Shown piece after piece: positions 54,667-63,128 of a DNA stretch of 64,000 nucleotides (positions within the stretch are counted from its first letter, which is position 1; each line of letters begins with the position of its first letter). The translations under genes and the position numbers were made by a program. The stretch is taken from contig CAWAGB010000006.1 of the NCBI GenBank assembly GCA_963781555.1, forward strand, positions 1 to 64,000, in the 5' to 3' direction. The stretch comes from JAICQM01 sp963781555 (GTDB lineage: Bacteria > Chloroflexota > Limnocylindria > QHBO01). Under the pieces are notes generated by a model. It was not told where the DNA came from and ran no database searches. It was given only the letters and a program-made list of their open reading frames with translations.

Positions 54667-55395
54667 CTAGGCTGGGGCGCGGGCGGTCCGCACATCGGCG
54701 GGGGCGTCAGCCGCCCCGGCGAGCCCCGGCGAGGTGAAGCGCCGCTGGATCCAGGCGAGGGTCACCTCGGTGACGATGGCCAGCAGGGCCACAAGGAGGG
54801 CGGCCGCGAAGACGCGGACTTCGTCGCTCAGGGCCAGTCCCTGCAGGATGTAGGCGCCCAGCGTGCCGCCGCCGATGAGGGCCGCCAACGGCGTGGTCGC
54901 GACGACCGCCACGGCGGAGACCCGCACGCCGGCGAGGATCACCGGCAGCGCCACCGGTACCTCCACCCGGGTGAGCGTCTCCCAGCCGGTCATGCCCATC
55001 CCCGAAGCCGCTTCCCGCAGGTCGGCATCCACCTCGCGTAGTCCGGCGGCGGCATTGGTCACGATGGGCGGGATGGCCAGCGCCACCAGCCCGACGAATG
55101 CAGGCACGAACCCGATGCCCCCGCGGGCAAGCAGCGCGGTGCTGATCGGATAGGCAATTCCCAGCCATCCCAGCGACGGAATCGCCCGACCAACGTTGCT
55201 GATCGCGACCGCCAGCCGCTCACCGCGACCGGTATGACCGATGTAGAGCCCGATCGGCAAGGCGACTGCGAGGCCGGCGGCAAGCGAGGCGGCGGCCAAC
55301 GAGAGGTGCTCCCACAGGCGCAGCGGCAGGCCGTTGTTGCCGCTCCACTGGGCGGGATCGGTGTACCAGGCCCACACCTGGCCGAAGAATTCCAT
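54667..55395 (-). CDS. opuD: Osmoprotectant ABC transporter permease
   Basis: A 242-residue permease of the OpuBD/ProW-like fold with about five helices. The coupling EAA segment is LREVDADLREAASGMGMTGWETLTRVEVPVALPVI. The N-terminal WEHLSLAAASLAAGLAVALPIGLYIGHTG and the C-terminal QRRFTSPG tail are typical. The stop is 138 nt before the binding-protein ATG. It lies 4 nt after the first permease. Confidence 0.85.
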   Translation of the reverse strand: MEFFGQVWAWYTDPAQWSGNNGLPLRLWEHLSLAAASLAAGLAVALPIGLYIGHTGRGERLAVAISNVGRAIPSLGWLGIAYPISTALLARGGIGFVPAFVGLVALAIPPIVTNAAAGLREVDADLREAASGMGMTGWETLTRVEVPVALPVILAGVRVSAVAVVATTPLAALIGGGTLGAYILQGLALSDEVRVFAAALLVALLAIVTEVTLAWIQRRFTSPGLAGAADAPADVRTARAPA

Positions 55396-55399
55396 CGCC

Positions 55400-56059
55400 T
55401 CACCCGCCTCGCGCCGCGGCCCACGGCGTCAGGCGACGCTGGAGCGCGAAGAGGAGAAGGTCAATCACCACCGACACGGTGACGATGAGCAGCACGCCGG
55501 TAATGGTGGCGGTCGGAAACCGGCGCTGCAGGCCCACGTTGACGATCAGGTAGCCGAGCCCGCCCATCCCGATGAGTGTCGCTATCGTCACCAGGCCGAT
55601 GGTCGTAACCGAGGCGATCCGCACGCCGGCGATGATCACCGGCAGCGCGATCGGGAGCTCGACCCGCCAGAGGCGCTGGGTCCGCGAGAATCCCATCCCG
55701 TTGGCTGCCTCGAGGACCTCGACCGGGACGCCGCGCAGGCCGGTGACGATGTTGCGCACCAGGATCACGAGCGTGTAGCTCACCAGCGCGATCTCGGCGG
55801 TGAGGAGCGAGAGGCCGGTGATGGGGATGAGGAGCACGAAGAGCGCGATGCTGGGGATGGCGTACATGATCCCGCTCACGGCCAGGATCGGGCCGTAGAG
55901 CGCCGGATAGCGACGGATGAGCAGCGCGAGGCCGAAGGACAGGACGAAGCCGACGCTGACGGCAATGCCGGCGACCAGCAGGTGCTCGCCGAGGCGCCGC
56001 AGCAACACATCGAGGTTGTCGACCACCCAGTCGACCCGGAAGAACGGCTGCCCCGTCAT
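55400..56059 (-). CDS. opuB: Osmoprotectant ABC transporter permease
   Basis: A 219-residue permease similar to its neighbour, from LGEHLLVAGIAVSVGFVLSFGLALL through VEVLEAANGMGFSRTQRLWRVELPIALPVI (EAA loop) to TVSVVIDLLLFALQRRLTPW. Its ATG overlaps the ATPase stop (TGATG at 56059). Two permeases, one ATPase and one binding protein form a complete OpuC/OpuB-type importer. Confidence 0.85.
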   Translation of the reverse strand: MTGQPFFRVDWVVDNLDVLLRRLGEHLLVAGIAVSVGFVLSFGLALLIRRYPALYGPILAVSGIMYAIPSIALFVLLIPITGLSLLTAEIALVSYTLVILVRNIVTGLRGVPVEVLEAANGMGFSRTQRLWRVELPIALPVIIAGVRIASVTTIGLVTIATLIGMGGLGYLIVNVGLQRRFPTATITGVLLIVTVSVVIDLLLFALQRRLTPWAAARGG

Positions 56060-57246
56060 CAGGCGTCCGTGCCCTCGCCGACGGGAACGAGGGAGCCGTC
56101 CGCGGCTCGAACCGGGGCACGGAGCGCCTCGCCGATGGCATCCACGCTCACCAACCCGGTGACCCGATCGTGCTCGTCGACCACCACCCCCAGTTGGACC
56201 GATGAGCCGAGCAGCGCCGACAGCGCGTCGCGGAGGGTCGTCTCGGCCTGCACCGTCGGCGCTCCGGGAGTGGCCGCCTCGGCGGGGATGGGACCTTCAC
56301 CGGCGAGGTCGGCGGCGTCGATCCAGCCGAGCGGACGGTCTCGGTCGTCGACCAGCAGCGCGTAGGTCAGCTCCTCGACCCGCTCGAGCCGCTGTCGCGC
56401 GTCCGCGCGCGACTCCCCGGCACGCACGATCACCGGTTGGATGTGCTCGAGGTCGCGCACCCGACCCAGGGAGAGCCGCTTCAGGCCGCGATCAGCACCC
56501 ACGAAGCGCTCCACGAACTCCGACGCCGGGTTGGCCAGGATCGCGTCGGGGGTGTCGTACTGGGCCAGCACCCCGCCGCGCTGCAGGATCGCGATCTTGT
56601 CGGCCATTTTGATCGCCTCGTCGACGTCGTGGGTCACGAAGACGATCGTCTTGCGCACCCGCGCCTGGAGACGCAGGAACTCGTTCTGCAGGCGCTCGCG
56701 CCGGATCGGGTCGACGGCGCCGAACGGCTCGTCCATCAGCATCACCGGTGGATCGGCTGCCAGCGCGCGCGCCACGCCCACCCGCTGACGCTCGCCACCG
56801 GAGAGCTCGGCGGGGTAGCGGTCGCGATACTCGCGCGGCTCCAGCCCGACCAGGTCGAGCAGCTCCTCCACGCGCTCGCGGATGCGCGCCGCGTTCCAGC
56901 GCAGGAGGCGCGGGACCGTGGCCACGTTGTCGCCGATCGTCAGGTGCGGGAACAGTCCGACTTGCTGGATGACGTACCCGATTCGCCGCCGCAGCTCGAC
57001 GGGGGGCATGGCCATGACGTCCTCGCCACCGATCGTGATCCGCCCGCCGGTCGGCTCGATGAGGCGGTTGATCATCTTCATCGTCGTGGTCTTGCCGCAG
57101 CCGGACGGACCGACGAGGACGCAGATCTCGCCGGCGGCGACCGTGAGCGAGAGGTCGCCGACGGCGGGACCGTCGGCGCCCGGGTAGGACTTGCTGACAT
57201 GCTCGAGGTCGACGACGGCGCCGCCGGCGGATGGATGCCCGTTCAT
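56059..57246 (-). CDS. opuA: Osmoprotectant ABC transporter ATPase with CBS domains
   Basis: A 395-residue ATPase. Walker A is GPSGCGKTT (residues 46-54), the signature is LSGGERQRVGVARAL, and Walker B is PPVMLMDEPFGAVDPI, followed by VTHDVDEAIKMADK. Residues about 260-390 contain two CBS-like modules (HIQPVIVRAGESRADARQRL; DALSALLGSSVQLGVVVDEHDRVTGLVSVD). Tandem CBS domains in OpuA-type ATPases sense ionic strength or cyclic nucleotides and gate transport. A leaderless promoter (TATCAT, 6 nt) precedes ATG 57246. Confidence 0.88.
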   Translation of the reverse strand: MNGHPSAGGAVVDLEHVSKSYPGADGPAVGDLSLTVAAGEICVLVGPSGCGKTTTMKMINRLIEPTGGRITIGGEDVMAMPPVELRRRIGYVIQQVGLFPHLTIGDNVATVPRLLRWNAARIRERVEELLDLVGLEPREYRDRYPAELSGGERQRVGVARALAADPPVMLMDEPFGAVDPIRRERLQNEFLRLQARVRKTIVFVTHDVDEAIKMADKIAILQRGGVLAQYDTPDAILANPASEFVERFVGADRGLKRLSLGRVRDLEHIQPVIVRAGESRADARQRLERVEELTYALLVDDRDRPLGWIDAADLAGEGPIPAEAATPGAPTVQAETTLRDALSALLGSSVQLGVVVDEHDRVTGLVSVDAIGEALRAPVRAADGSLVPVGEGTDA

Positions 57247-57252
57247 CGGGGG

Positions 57253-57258
57253 ATGATA
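57253..57258 (-). promoter_or_regulatory. -10 hexamer TATCAT of the osmoprotectant operon, leaderless
   Basis: TATCAT then CCCCCG then ATG 57246 on the minus strand. Confidence 0.5.
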
Positions 57259-57259
57259 C

Positions 57260-59281
57260 CTATCCCCCGGAGAGCTCCCAGACGCGGATGGATGGGTTCG
57301 CGTACGCCTCGCGGAATGGCGGCCCCGTGGAGAAGTCGACGCGCGCCGGGCAGGGCGAGGGCCGCCCGGCATCGACGACGTAGCGCGCACCGAGCTGGCG
57401 CATGAGCGCCGCACTCCGGTCCGCGGACCCGCCGCAGTAAATCTCGACGATCTGTGCGGCACGCGCATCGGCGTCGTAGCCGAGATTGGCGACATAGGGT
57501 CCGAAGGTGGACAACCGCAGCCGGCCGGCCGGATCGGTGAAGGCATGCAGCCAGCCATCTGTCACGAAGACGCTGCGCTCCGGGGTGGTGCGTGCCCACT
57601 CGGTCGCGGCGAGCTCGTCGCGGGTCAGCATCTGGAGGTTGCCGCCCGCGGTCCACGCGCCGACCAGGAGCGGACTCGGCAGGCTGAGCAGCAGCACCGC
57701 CGCGACGGCAGGCCACGGCCAGCGCCGGAGCAGCCAGCCGGCCGCCAGCGCGGTGGCCAGCCACATGCCCTGGAAGAGCTTGTTCATGTCGAACGCCACG
57801 ACGCTGACCTCCACGAGGTTGGGCAGCGCGAAGAGGGCCACCGTCCAGGCCGCCAGGAAGGCGGCGTGCGGCACGCGCGCCACGAACAGGGCGCCCACGC
57901 CGAGCAGGAATGGCACGCCGAGGTTGGTGGCGTAGAAGAACGCAACGGCCAGGGGCCCGTCGTCGCGCGGCGCCGATTCCCAGCCGAGCACCACGCCGAG
58001 CGCGCCGCTGGCATCGGCCTGCGTCAGAGCCGGCAGCGCCCAGGGCACTGCCAGCAGGAACGGCAGGAGGTAGCGGGCGGCATTCGCCGCCGCCTCGCGC
58101 CCGACCAGCCGCCCGCCGAGGATGACCCATGCCAGCGCCACCAGCAGCAGTGCCGGAAAGAGGAAGAACTGGAACGGAGCGAGGCTTGCGCCCAGCAGGC
58201 CGGCGGCGACCAGCAGCCGAGGCCGGTCGCGGGCACCCGCCCGGCGCTCGCGTCGCGTCGGGAGCGCGAGGGTCAGGAGGAGGATCGCGCCGGCGAAGAT
58301 CGGCAGCCCCAGCGCAGTGGCACGGTGGACGAGCAGCCCGGTGCCCATCACGGACGGGATGCGGAAGTAGGGCCAGCTCACCGCTCCGGCGCTGTCATAC
58401 CAGAAGTTGTCGTAGCTGTTGCTGGCCACGAGCTGCCCGAGGTCCCCCCCGCCCGCCAGGTCTGTCACCAGGCGCGTCCACCCCAAGCCTCCAGCAGCAA
58501 CCGCGAGGGCCATGCCGATGAGCGCTGCCCTGCGCGCGCCGCGACCGCGCAGCAGCCGCGTCGCCAGGCCATGCACGCACAGGGCGAGCGCGAGGGCACC
58601 GGCAGCCGACCCGGTGACGAATGCAGGCACGCTGAACAGCCCCGCCGCCTGCGCGGCGATGGCGGCGTGGAAGTCAGCGAACCAGTGGTAGACCAGCGGC
58701 TCCCCGGCGAAGTACGGCACCTGCGGCGGGAAGTTGCCCGCGTTGAGGCTCTCGGCGATGGAGAGGTGGACGGGCAGATCGCTCCAGTTGGATCCGCCCG
58801 CCGACACCCCGGTCGGTGTCAGCCGCCACAGTCCCAAGCCCAGGACGATCGCCACAAAGGCGGCGGCGATGCCCGCGACCCCGAGGGTCGCCGCGTTTCG
58901 CCGCACGGATCGCCATGCGGCGCTCGGAGCCAGCATCACCCCACCCAGCGCGGCCAGCGGAAGCGTCACGGCGAGCAGCGCCGCCGACAGGAAGACCGCC
59001 GGACGGCCGTAGCCGTGGCCCCCGGTCAGCGGTCCGAGGAGGAGCGAGACCCAGTAGGTGAGGTGCGTGCTCGCCGCCACCGAGATCACGACGGCCAGCC
59101 CCAGCCGACCGGGCGCGGCCAGGCGCGGCGCAAGCCAGGTGATGGCGATCCAGCCGGGGACGACGAAGAGCAGCGGCCACACCACCCCGACCGCGGCCAA
59201 CGGCCACAGCCATGCGCCGCCGAGCAGGACCGCGGCGGCCGCGCCGGTGCCTGCTGCTCGTACGAGGCGTCGCTGGCTCAT
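57260..59281 (-). CDS. Large polytopic membrane protein (GT-C/DUF2298-like)
   Basis: A 673-residue protein with about 12-14 membrane helices and a C-terminal soluble part of about 130 residues. The first extracytoplasmic loop contains SNWSDLPVHLSIAESLNAGNFPP, where acidic residues could bind a lipid-phosphate sugar. That is the layout of GT-C glycosyltransferases and DUF2298-type proteins. It probably handles a lipid-linked sugar in cell-envelope synthesis. The stop is 14 bp before the opu operon start, and the start at 59281 lies 9 nt after TATGAT. Confidence 0.6.
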   Translation of the reverse strand: MSQRRLVRAAGTGAAAAVLLGGAWLWPLAAVGVVWPLLFVVPGWIAITWLAPRLAAPGRLGLAVVISVAASTHLTYWVSLLLGPLTGGHGYGRPAVFLSAALLAVTLPLAALGGVMLAPSAAWRSVRRNAATLGVAGIAAAFVAIVLGLGLWRLTPTGVSAGGSNWSDLPVHLSIAESLNAGNFPPQVPYFAGEPLVYHWFADFHAAIAAQAAGLFSVPAFVTGSAAGALALALCVHGLATRLLRGRGARRAALIGMALAVAAGGLGWTRLVTDLAGGGDLGQLVASNSYDNFWYDSAGAVSWPYFRIPSVMGTGLLVHRATALGLPIFAGAILLLTLALPTRRERRAGARDRPRLLVAAGLLGASLAPFQFFLFPALLLVALAWVILGGRLVGREAAANAARYLLPFLLAVPWALPALTQADASGALGVVLGWESAPRDDGPLAVAFFYATNLGVPFLLGVGALFVARVPHAAFLAAWTVALFALPNLVEVSVVAFDMNKLFQGMWLATALAAGWLLRRWPWPAVAAVLLLSLPSPLLVGAWTAGGNLQMLTRDELAATEWARTTPERSVFVTDGWLHAFTDPAGRLRLSTFGPYVANLGYDADARAAQIVEIYCGGSADRSAALMRQLGARYVVDAGRPSPCPARVDFSTGPPFREAYANPSIRVWELSGG

Positions 59282-59290
59282 CGGCTGCGG

Positions 59291-59313
59291 ATCATACGGT
59301 GCACCCCTACACT
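59291..59313. promoter_or_regulatory. Divergent leaderless promoter pair TATGAT / TACACT
   Basis: In only 42 bp between two divergent ATGs, TATGAT (59291-59296, minus) lies 9 nt from ATG 59281 and TACACT (59308-59313, plus) lies 10 nt from ATG 59324. There is no room for conventional leaders. Confidence 0.6.
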
Positions 59314-59323
59314 CGCCACACGC

Positions 59324-60055
59324 ATGCCGACCTCAGCGCATCCCCGGTTCGCGCCGCGACCGGCGACCGCCGTGGCGACCGTCGCCCTCGTCGCGGTCAT
59401 CGTGGTGGCGCTCGTCGCGCTGATCGACGCGGGCCTGGCGCGGCCATTCGACGAGGCCGTTATCGGAACCGTGCGCGCCGCCCCGCTCGTGGCGCCACTG
59501 GCGTGGTTGCAGGCGGCGACCCAGCTCGGGAGCACGGCCTGGGTCTTCGCGCTTGCCGCCCTCGTGGGAGTGCTGGAGGTGTTCCTGGGGAGGCCACGGG
59601 TCGGCATCGCGGCCGCCGCGGCGATCGGCCTCGGGGCGCTGGCCAACAGCACCATGAAGCTCGTGGTGGCCCGCCCGCGCCCCGACCTGCTCACGCCCAT
59701 CGTCGTCGAGCCCGGATACTCGTTCCCGTCAGGCCACAGCCTGTCGGCGATGGTGGCGTACGGGGTCATCGCGGTTCTCGTGGCACGCAGCGGCATGCCG
59801 AGGCCGGCGCGGGTCGGCATCATCGGTCTGCTGGCGGCGCTGGTGGCGCTGGTGGGGCTGAGCCGGGTCTACCTGGGGGTGCACTACCCGACCGATGTGA
59901 TCGGCGGGTGGCTGATGGGCTTCGCGTGGGTCACGCTCTTCGCCGCGGCCAGCGTTCCAGTGGATCCGCGGGTCAGTGCGGCTCCGGCGCGAGCCGATGC
60001 AGCGGCTGACGCGGATCCAAGAGCGCCACGATCCGATCCACCTGCGACGGGGTGA
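59324..60055 (+). CDS. PAP2-family membrane phosphatase
   Basis: A 243-residue, six-helix PAP2 protein with the three catalytic signatures: KLVVARPRPD, PSGHSLSAMVAYG and SRVYLGVHYPTDVIGG. It dephosphorylates lipid phosphates such as undecaprenyl pyrophosphate or phosphatidic acid. The C-terminal tail is Ala/Asp/Arg-rich. The last 83 bp overlap the 3' end of the convergent NERD-like gene in a different frame. Confidence 0.85.
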   Translation: MPTSAHPRFAPRPATAVATVALVAVIVVALVALIDAGLARPFDEAVIGTVRAAPLVAPLAWLQAATQLGSTAWVFALAALVGVLEVFLGRPRVGIAAAAAIGLGALANSTMKLVVARPRPDLLTPIVVEPGYSFPSGHSLSAMVAYGVIAVLVARSGMPRPARVGIIGLLAALVALVGLSRVYLGVHYPTDVIGGWLMGFAWVTLFAAASVPVDPRVSAAPARADAAADADPRAPRSDPPATG

Positions 60056-60536
60056 GCACCTCGTCCCGCACGATGCGCGTCGCGAGCCGCTCGGGATCCT
60101 GCTGGACGTGGACGCCGGGCCGCTGATCCGGCTCCCATTCGACCACCATCCCGTGGCCCGCCAGGAGGCACGGCTGCACCTCGGTGGCCACGCCCGCGCG
60201 CTCCAGGATCAGCGAGAGGCGGTGGCCCGCCAACCGCGCCTCGTCGAGCGGGCGTGCATGCCACGGCGCCCATGAGTCGGTGCCGCGGTTCCAGCGGTAC
60301 CAGTGGCCATTGCGCTTGCGGAAGCGGCCCCCCTCGTCGGCCCGGCTGATGGCCCACGTCCCGCCGACGCCGACCACGATCGTGTCGATCACGGTGTCCG
60401 CGATGGGGACGCCGCGCAGGTAGTGGTAGCCGTCGTCCAGGCCGCGCGCCAGCACGCGCGCCAGCGGGTCGCCGCCCAGGGATCCGATGGACATGCCGAG
60501 GGAGCGGTGGCGGCGAATTGTCGGGTGGATGATCAC
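59973..60536 (-). CDS. NERD-like (nuclease-related) domain protein
   Basis: About 187 residues from GTG 60536, where GAGGG lies upstream; ATG 60494 is an alternative. The pattern LARVLARGLDDGYHYLRGVPI, DTIVVGVGGTWAISRADEGGRFRKRNGHWYRW and RRLSL/LLAGHGMVVEW corresponds to the NERD core, which resembles Holliday-junction resolvase-like nucleases (D-xn-ExK). A clear ExK is not visible, so enzymatic activity is uncertain. TACACT about 45 nt upstream is a possible -10. Confidence 0.5.
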   Translation of the reverse strand: MIIHPTIRRHRSLGMSIGSLGGDPLARVLARGLDDGYHYLRGVPIADTVIDTIVVGVGGTWAISRADEGGRFRKRNGHWYRWNRGTDSWAPWHARPLDEARLAGHRLSLILERAGVATEVQPCLLAGHGMVVEWEPDQRPGVHVQQDPERLATRIVRDEVLTPSQVDRIVALLDPRQPLHRLAPEPH

Positions 60537-60630
60537 GGCGCTCGGGACCCTCGGGTGGTGCGTCCAGTCACATGCGAGTGTACCCCGGCCGCGGGCCGGT
60601 GCCCATGCCTTGGTGGCGTCACGGCGCTGG

Positions 60631-60636
60631 TACCAT
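60631..60636 (+). promoter_or_regulatory. -10 hexamer TACCAT before folE, leaderless spacing
   Basis: CGCTGGTACCATCGGGCCCC then ATG 60645 (8-nt gap). Almost the same sequence (CGCTGGTACCCTTCGGCCCC) precedes the hydroxyacyl-CoA dehydrogenase gene at 63129. Confidence 0.55.
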
Positions 60637-60644
60637 CGGGCCCC

Positions 60645-61236
60645 ATGAGCGACACCCACGCGGCGCCGGGAGCGGATCTCGAGGCCGCTGTCCGCACCCT
60701 GCTCGAGGAGATCGGCGAGGATCCGTCACGCGACGGGCTGCGCCGCACCCCGGAACGCGTGCGGCGGATGTACGCGGAGCTGACCGCCGGCTATCGCGAC
60801 CGATCCGGACGCCCTCGTCAACGGGGCCACCTTCGAGGTCGACTACGACGAGATGGTCGTCGTCCGCGACATCGAGTTCTACAGCCTGTGCGAGCACCAC
60901 CTGCTTCCCTTCCACGGGCGTGCGCACGTCGGCTACCTGCCGCGCGGCCGCGTCATCGGCCTGTCGAAGATCCCGCGCATCGTCGACATGTACGCCCACC
61001 GCCTGCAGGTGCAGGAGCGGCTGACGGTGCAGATCGCCGACCTGCTGATGGAGTGCCTGGAGCCAAAGGGCGTGGCATGCGTCGTCGAGGCGTCGCACCT
61101 GTGCACCATGATGCGCGGCGTTCGCAAGCAGGGCGCGACGATGGTCACCTCGTCGATGCTGGGCACCTTCCGCCGCGACGCCCGGACCCGCGGCGAGTTC
61201 ATGGGTCTCATCGGCAAGGGCGCAGCGACCCTGTGA
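60645..61236 (+). CDS. folE: GTP cyclohydrolase I (one-base insertion)
   Basis: About 196 residues. N-terminal LEAAVRTLLEEIGEDPSRDGLRRTPERVRRMYAEL, then the active-site region VVVRDIEFYSLCEHHLLPFHGRAHVGYLP (zinc ligands Cys and two His), KIPRIVDMYAHRLQVQERLTVQIADLL and EASHLCTMMRGVRKQGA (third zinc ligand Cys). It makes dihydroneopterin triphosphate for folate or tetrahydropterins. One extra base near 60799 breaks the frame between AGYR and TDPDALVNGATFEVDYDEM; the two halves match the family exactly, so the gene is probably intact in the organism. Confidence 0.88.
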
Positions 61237-61243
61237 TGACCGA

Positions 61244-61249
61244 TAGAAT
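61244..61249 (+). promoter_or_regulatory. -10 hexamer TAGAAT, leaderless spacing
   Basis: TAGAAT then CGGCTGCG then ATG 61258 (8-nt gap), only 7 nt after the folE stop. Confidence 0.55.
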
Positions 61250-61257
61250 CGGCTGCG

Positions 61258-61662
61258 ATGACTGACACGCCGATCCGCGTCCTGATCGCCAAGCCCGGCC
61301 TGGACGGCCATGACCGGGGTGCCAAGGTGCTCGCCCGTGGCCTGCGTGACGAGGGGTTCGAGGTGATCTACACCGGCCTCCGCCAGACGCCGGAGATGAT
61401 CGCCGATGCCGCCGAGCAGGAAGACGTCGACGTGGTCGGTCTCTCCATCCTGTCGGGGGCCCACATGGCGCTCCTGCCTCGCACGGTGACGCTGCTGCGG
61501 GAGCGCGGCATGCCCGACGTCCTGGTGGCCGCCGGCGGGATCATCCCGGACGCCGATATCGTCAAGCTCAAGGAGGCCGGGGTGGCGGAGGTGTTCGGTC
61601 CGGGCACCAGCATCGGGCAGATCGCGCGCTACTTCCGCGAGCACGTCCACCGCGGGGCGTGA
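61258..61662 (+). CDS. mcmA2: Methylmalonyl-CoA mutase B12-binding subunit
   Basis: A 134-residue cobalamin-binding domain protein. The DxHxxG box is GLDGHDRGAK (Asp16, His18), where the His replaces the dimethylbenzimidazole ligand. VGLSILSGAHMALLP and VAAGGIIPDADI give the SxL and GG motifs. It joins the catalytic subunit encoded at 39656-41401 to form the mutase. MeaB follows 5 bp later. The split mutase with remote catalytic gene is common in Chloroflexota, Actinobacteria and archaea. Confidence 0.93.
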   Translation: MTDTPIRVLIAKPGLDGHDRGAKVLARGLRDEGFEVIYTGLRQTPEMIADAAEQEDVDVVGLSILSGAHMALLPRTVTLLRERGMPDVLVAAGGIIPDADIVKLKEAGVAEVFGPGTSIGQIARYFREHVHRGA

Positions 61663-61666
61663 CCCG

Positions 61667-62584
61667 GTGACCCTGACCGAGGAGCTGGCCAGCGGCGAGC
61701 GGCGACCGCTGGCCCGCCTGCTGACCCGCATCGAGCGGGGCGATCCCGACCTGCGCCCGGAGCTGCCGGCACTCTTCGCGGCCGGCCACGGGGCGCACGT
61801 CATCGGCATCACCGGGCCGCCGGGGAGCGGCAAGTCCACCCTGGTCAACGCGCTCATCGGGGAGTGGCGGCGGCGCGGTCGGCGGGTCGGGATCCTGGCG
61901 GTCGACCCGTCTTCGCCGTACACCGGCGGGGCCATCCTGGGCGACCGGATCCGCATGATGGAGCACGCCGCCGACCGCGACGTGTTCATGCGCTCGATGG
62001 CCTCGCGGGGCGAGCTGGGTGGCCTGGCGGCGACGACCTGGATCGCCGCGGCGGCGCTTGACGCGGCCGGCTACGACCCGGTGATCGTCGAGACCGTCGG
62101 CGCCGGCCAGTCGGAGGTGGAGGTGGCGCGCCTGGCCGAGACCACGGTGGTGGTCGAGGTGCCGGAGATGGGCGATGAGGTACAGGCAATCAAGGCCGGG
62201 CTGCTGGAGGTCGCCGACCTGGTCGTGGTCAACAAGGCCGACCGTCCCGGCGCCGACCGCGCCGCGCGCCAGCTGCGGGCGATGCTCTCCACCGCCGGTG
62301 GCCGCGTCGGGCGGACACCGCCGAAGGTGCTGCTCACGACCGCGACGGGAGGGGAGGGCGTGGTGGAGCTGGCTGACGCGGTGGATGCCCATCGGTCAGC
62401 CGCTCGCAACCCGGTCGAGGTCCGCGAGCGGGCAGCGAACCAGGTGCGCCGCGCGCTGGCCGACCTGGCGGCTCGCCGGGCAGCCGGCGCCGACAACTGG
62501 GAGGAGACCCTGCGTGCGGTCGGCGCTCGCGAGCTGGACCCGCTCACGGCAGCCGAGCGCCTCCTCGACGGTCCGAGCTCCTAG
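61667..62584 (+). CDS. meaB: MeaB/ArgK-type GTPase chaperone of methylmalonyl-CoA mutase
   Basis: A 305-residue G3E P-loop GTPase from a GTG at 61667. Walker A is GPPGSGKST (residues 50-58), followed by ILAVDPSSPYTGGAILGDRIRM, the G3-type IVETVGAGQSEVEV and NKAD. It protects and reloads the mutase cofactor. It is 5 bp downstream of the B12-binding subunit gene. The TAG at 62584 shares CTAG with the convergent acetyltransferase stop. Confidence 0.92.
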   Translation: MTLTEELASGERRPLARLLTRIERGDPDLRPELPALFAAGHGAHVIGITGPPGSGKSTLVNALIGEWRRRGRRVGILAVDPSSPYTGGAILGDRIRMMEHAADRDVFMRSMASRGELGGLAATTWIAAAALDAAGYDPVIVETVGAGQSEVEVARLAETTVVVEVPEMGDEVQAIKAGLLEVADLVVVNKADRPGADRAARQLRAMLSTAGGRVGRTPPKVLLTTATGGEGVVELADAVDAHRSAARNPVEVRERAANQVRRALADLAARRAAGADNWEETLRAVGARELDPLTAAERLLDGPSS

Positions 62585-63066
62585 TCGAGGTCCTTGGCCA
62601 TCTGGACGGATGTCTCCACGTACCCCAGTGACCGGTACAGGCCGCGCGCGACATCGTTCCCGCCGAAGACGTGAAGCTCAATTCGCCCGACGCCCCGGGT
62701 GCGGGCCTCTTCCTCGGCGAGCCACATCGTCATGCGCCCGAGCCCACGACCCTGGTGCTCGGGCAGGATCGAGATGTCGTAGACGAACAGGGCCAATCGC
62801 CCGCCGGACGTGCGCTCTGCCAGCCAGAGTCGACCGACCGGCACCCCGTCGGCCTCGACCACGAAGTGCCAGTGGCCGGGCGTTGCCAGGCCCTGTGGCA
62901 GCAGGGCGGCGAAGTCGTCATCGGCCTTCTTGAGCGCCGCCTCGCGCGTCTGGCCGCCCTGCTGCTCGATGCCCTCGGCATAGCCCGCCTTCGACGCGAC
63001 GACCATGTCGTCGTACTCGGCATCGGTCAGCGGTCGCAGGCGAACCGTCGGCGTGGTGTCATGCAT
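62581..63066 (-). CDS. GNAT family acetyltransferase
   Basis: A 161-residue N-acetyltransferase. TVRLRPLTDAEYDDMV opens motif C. The middle contains GHWHFVVEADGVPVGRLWLAERTSGGRLALFVYDISILPEHQGRGLGRMTMWLAEEEA, with QGRGLG as the acetyl-CoA pyrophosphate-binding loop. The final LHVFGGNDVARGLYRSLGYVE completes the fold. Substrate unknown. ATG 63066 lies 6 nt after CATACT. Confidence 0.85.
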   Translation of the reverse strand: MHDTTPTVRLRPLTDAEYDDMVVASKAGYAEGIEQQGGQTREAALKKADDDFAALLPQGLATPGHWHFVVEADGVPVGRLWLAERTSGGRLALFVYDISILPEHQGRGLGRMTMWLAEEEARTRGVGRIELHVFGGNDVARGLYRSLGYVETSVQMAKDLD

Positions 63067-63113
63067 GCCCCGAGTATGGCGACCGCCACGCGCCGGGGGG
63101 GCAGCGGCGCTGG

Positions 63114-63119
63114 TACCCT
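63114..63119 (+). promoter_or_regulatory. -10 hexamer TACCCT, leaderless spacing
   Basis: TACCCT then TCGGCCCCT then ATG 63129 (9-nt gap). Confidence 0.5.
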
Positions 63120-63128
63120 TCGGCCCCT

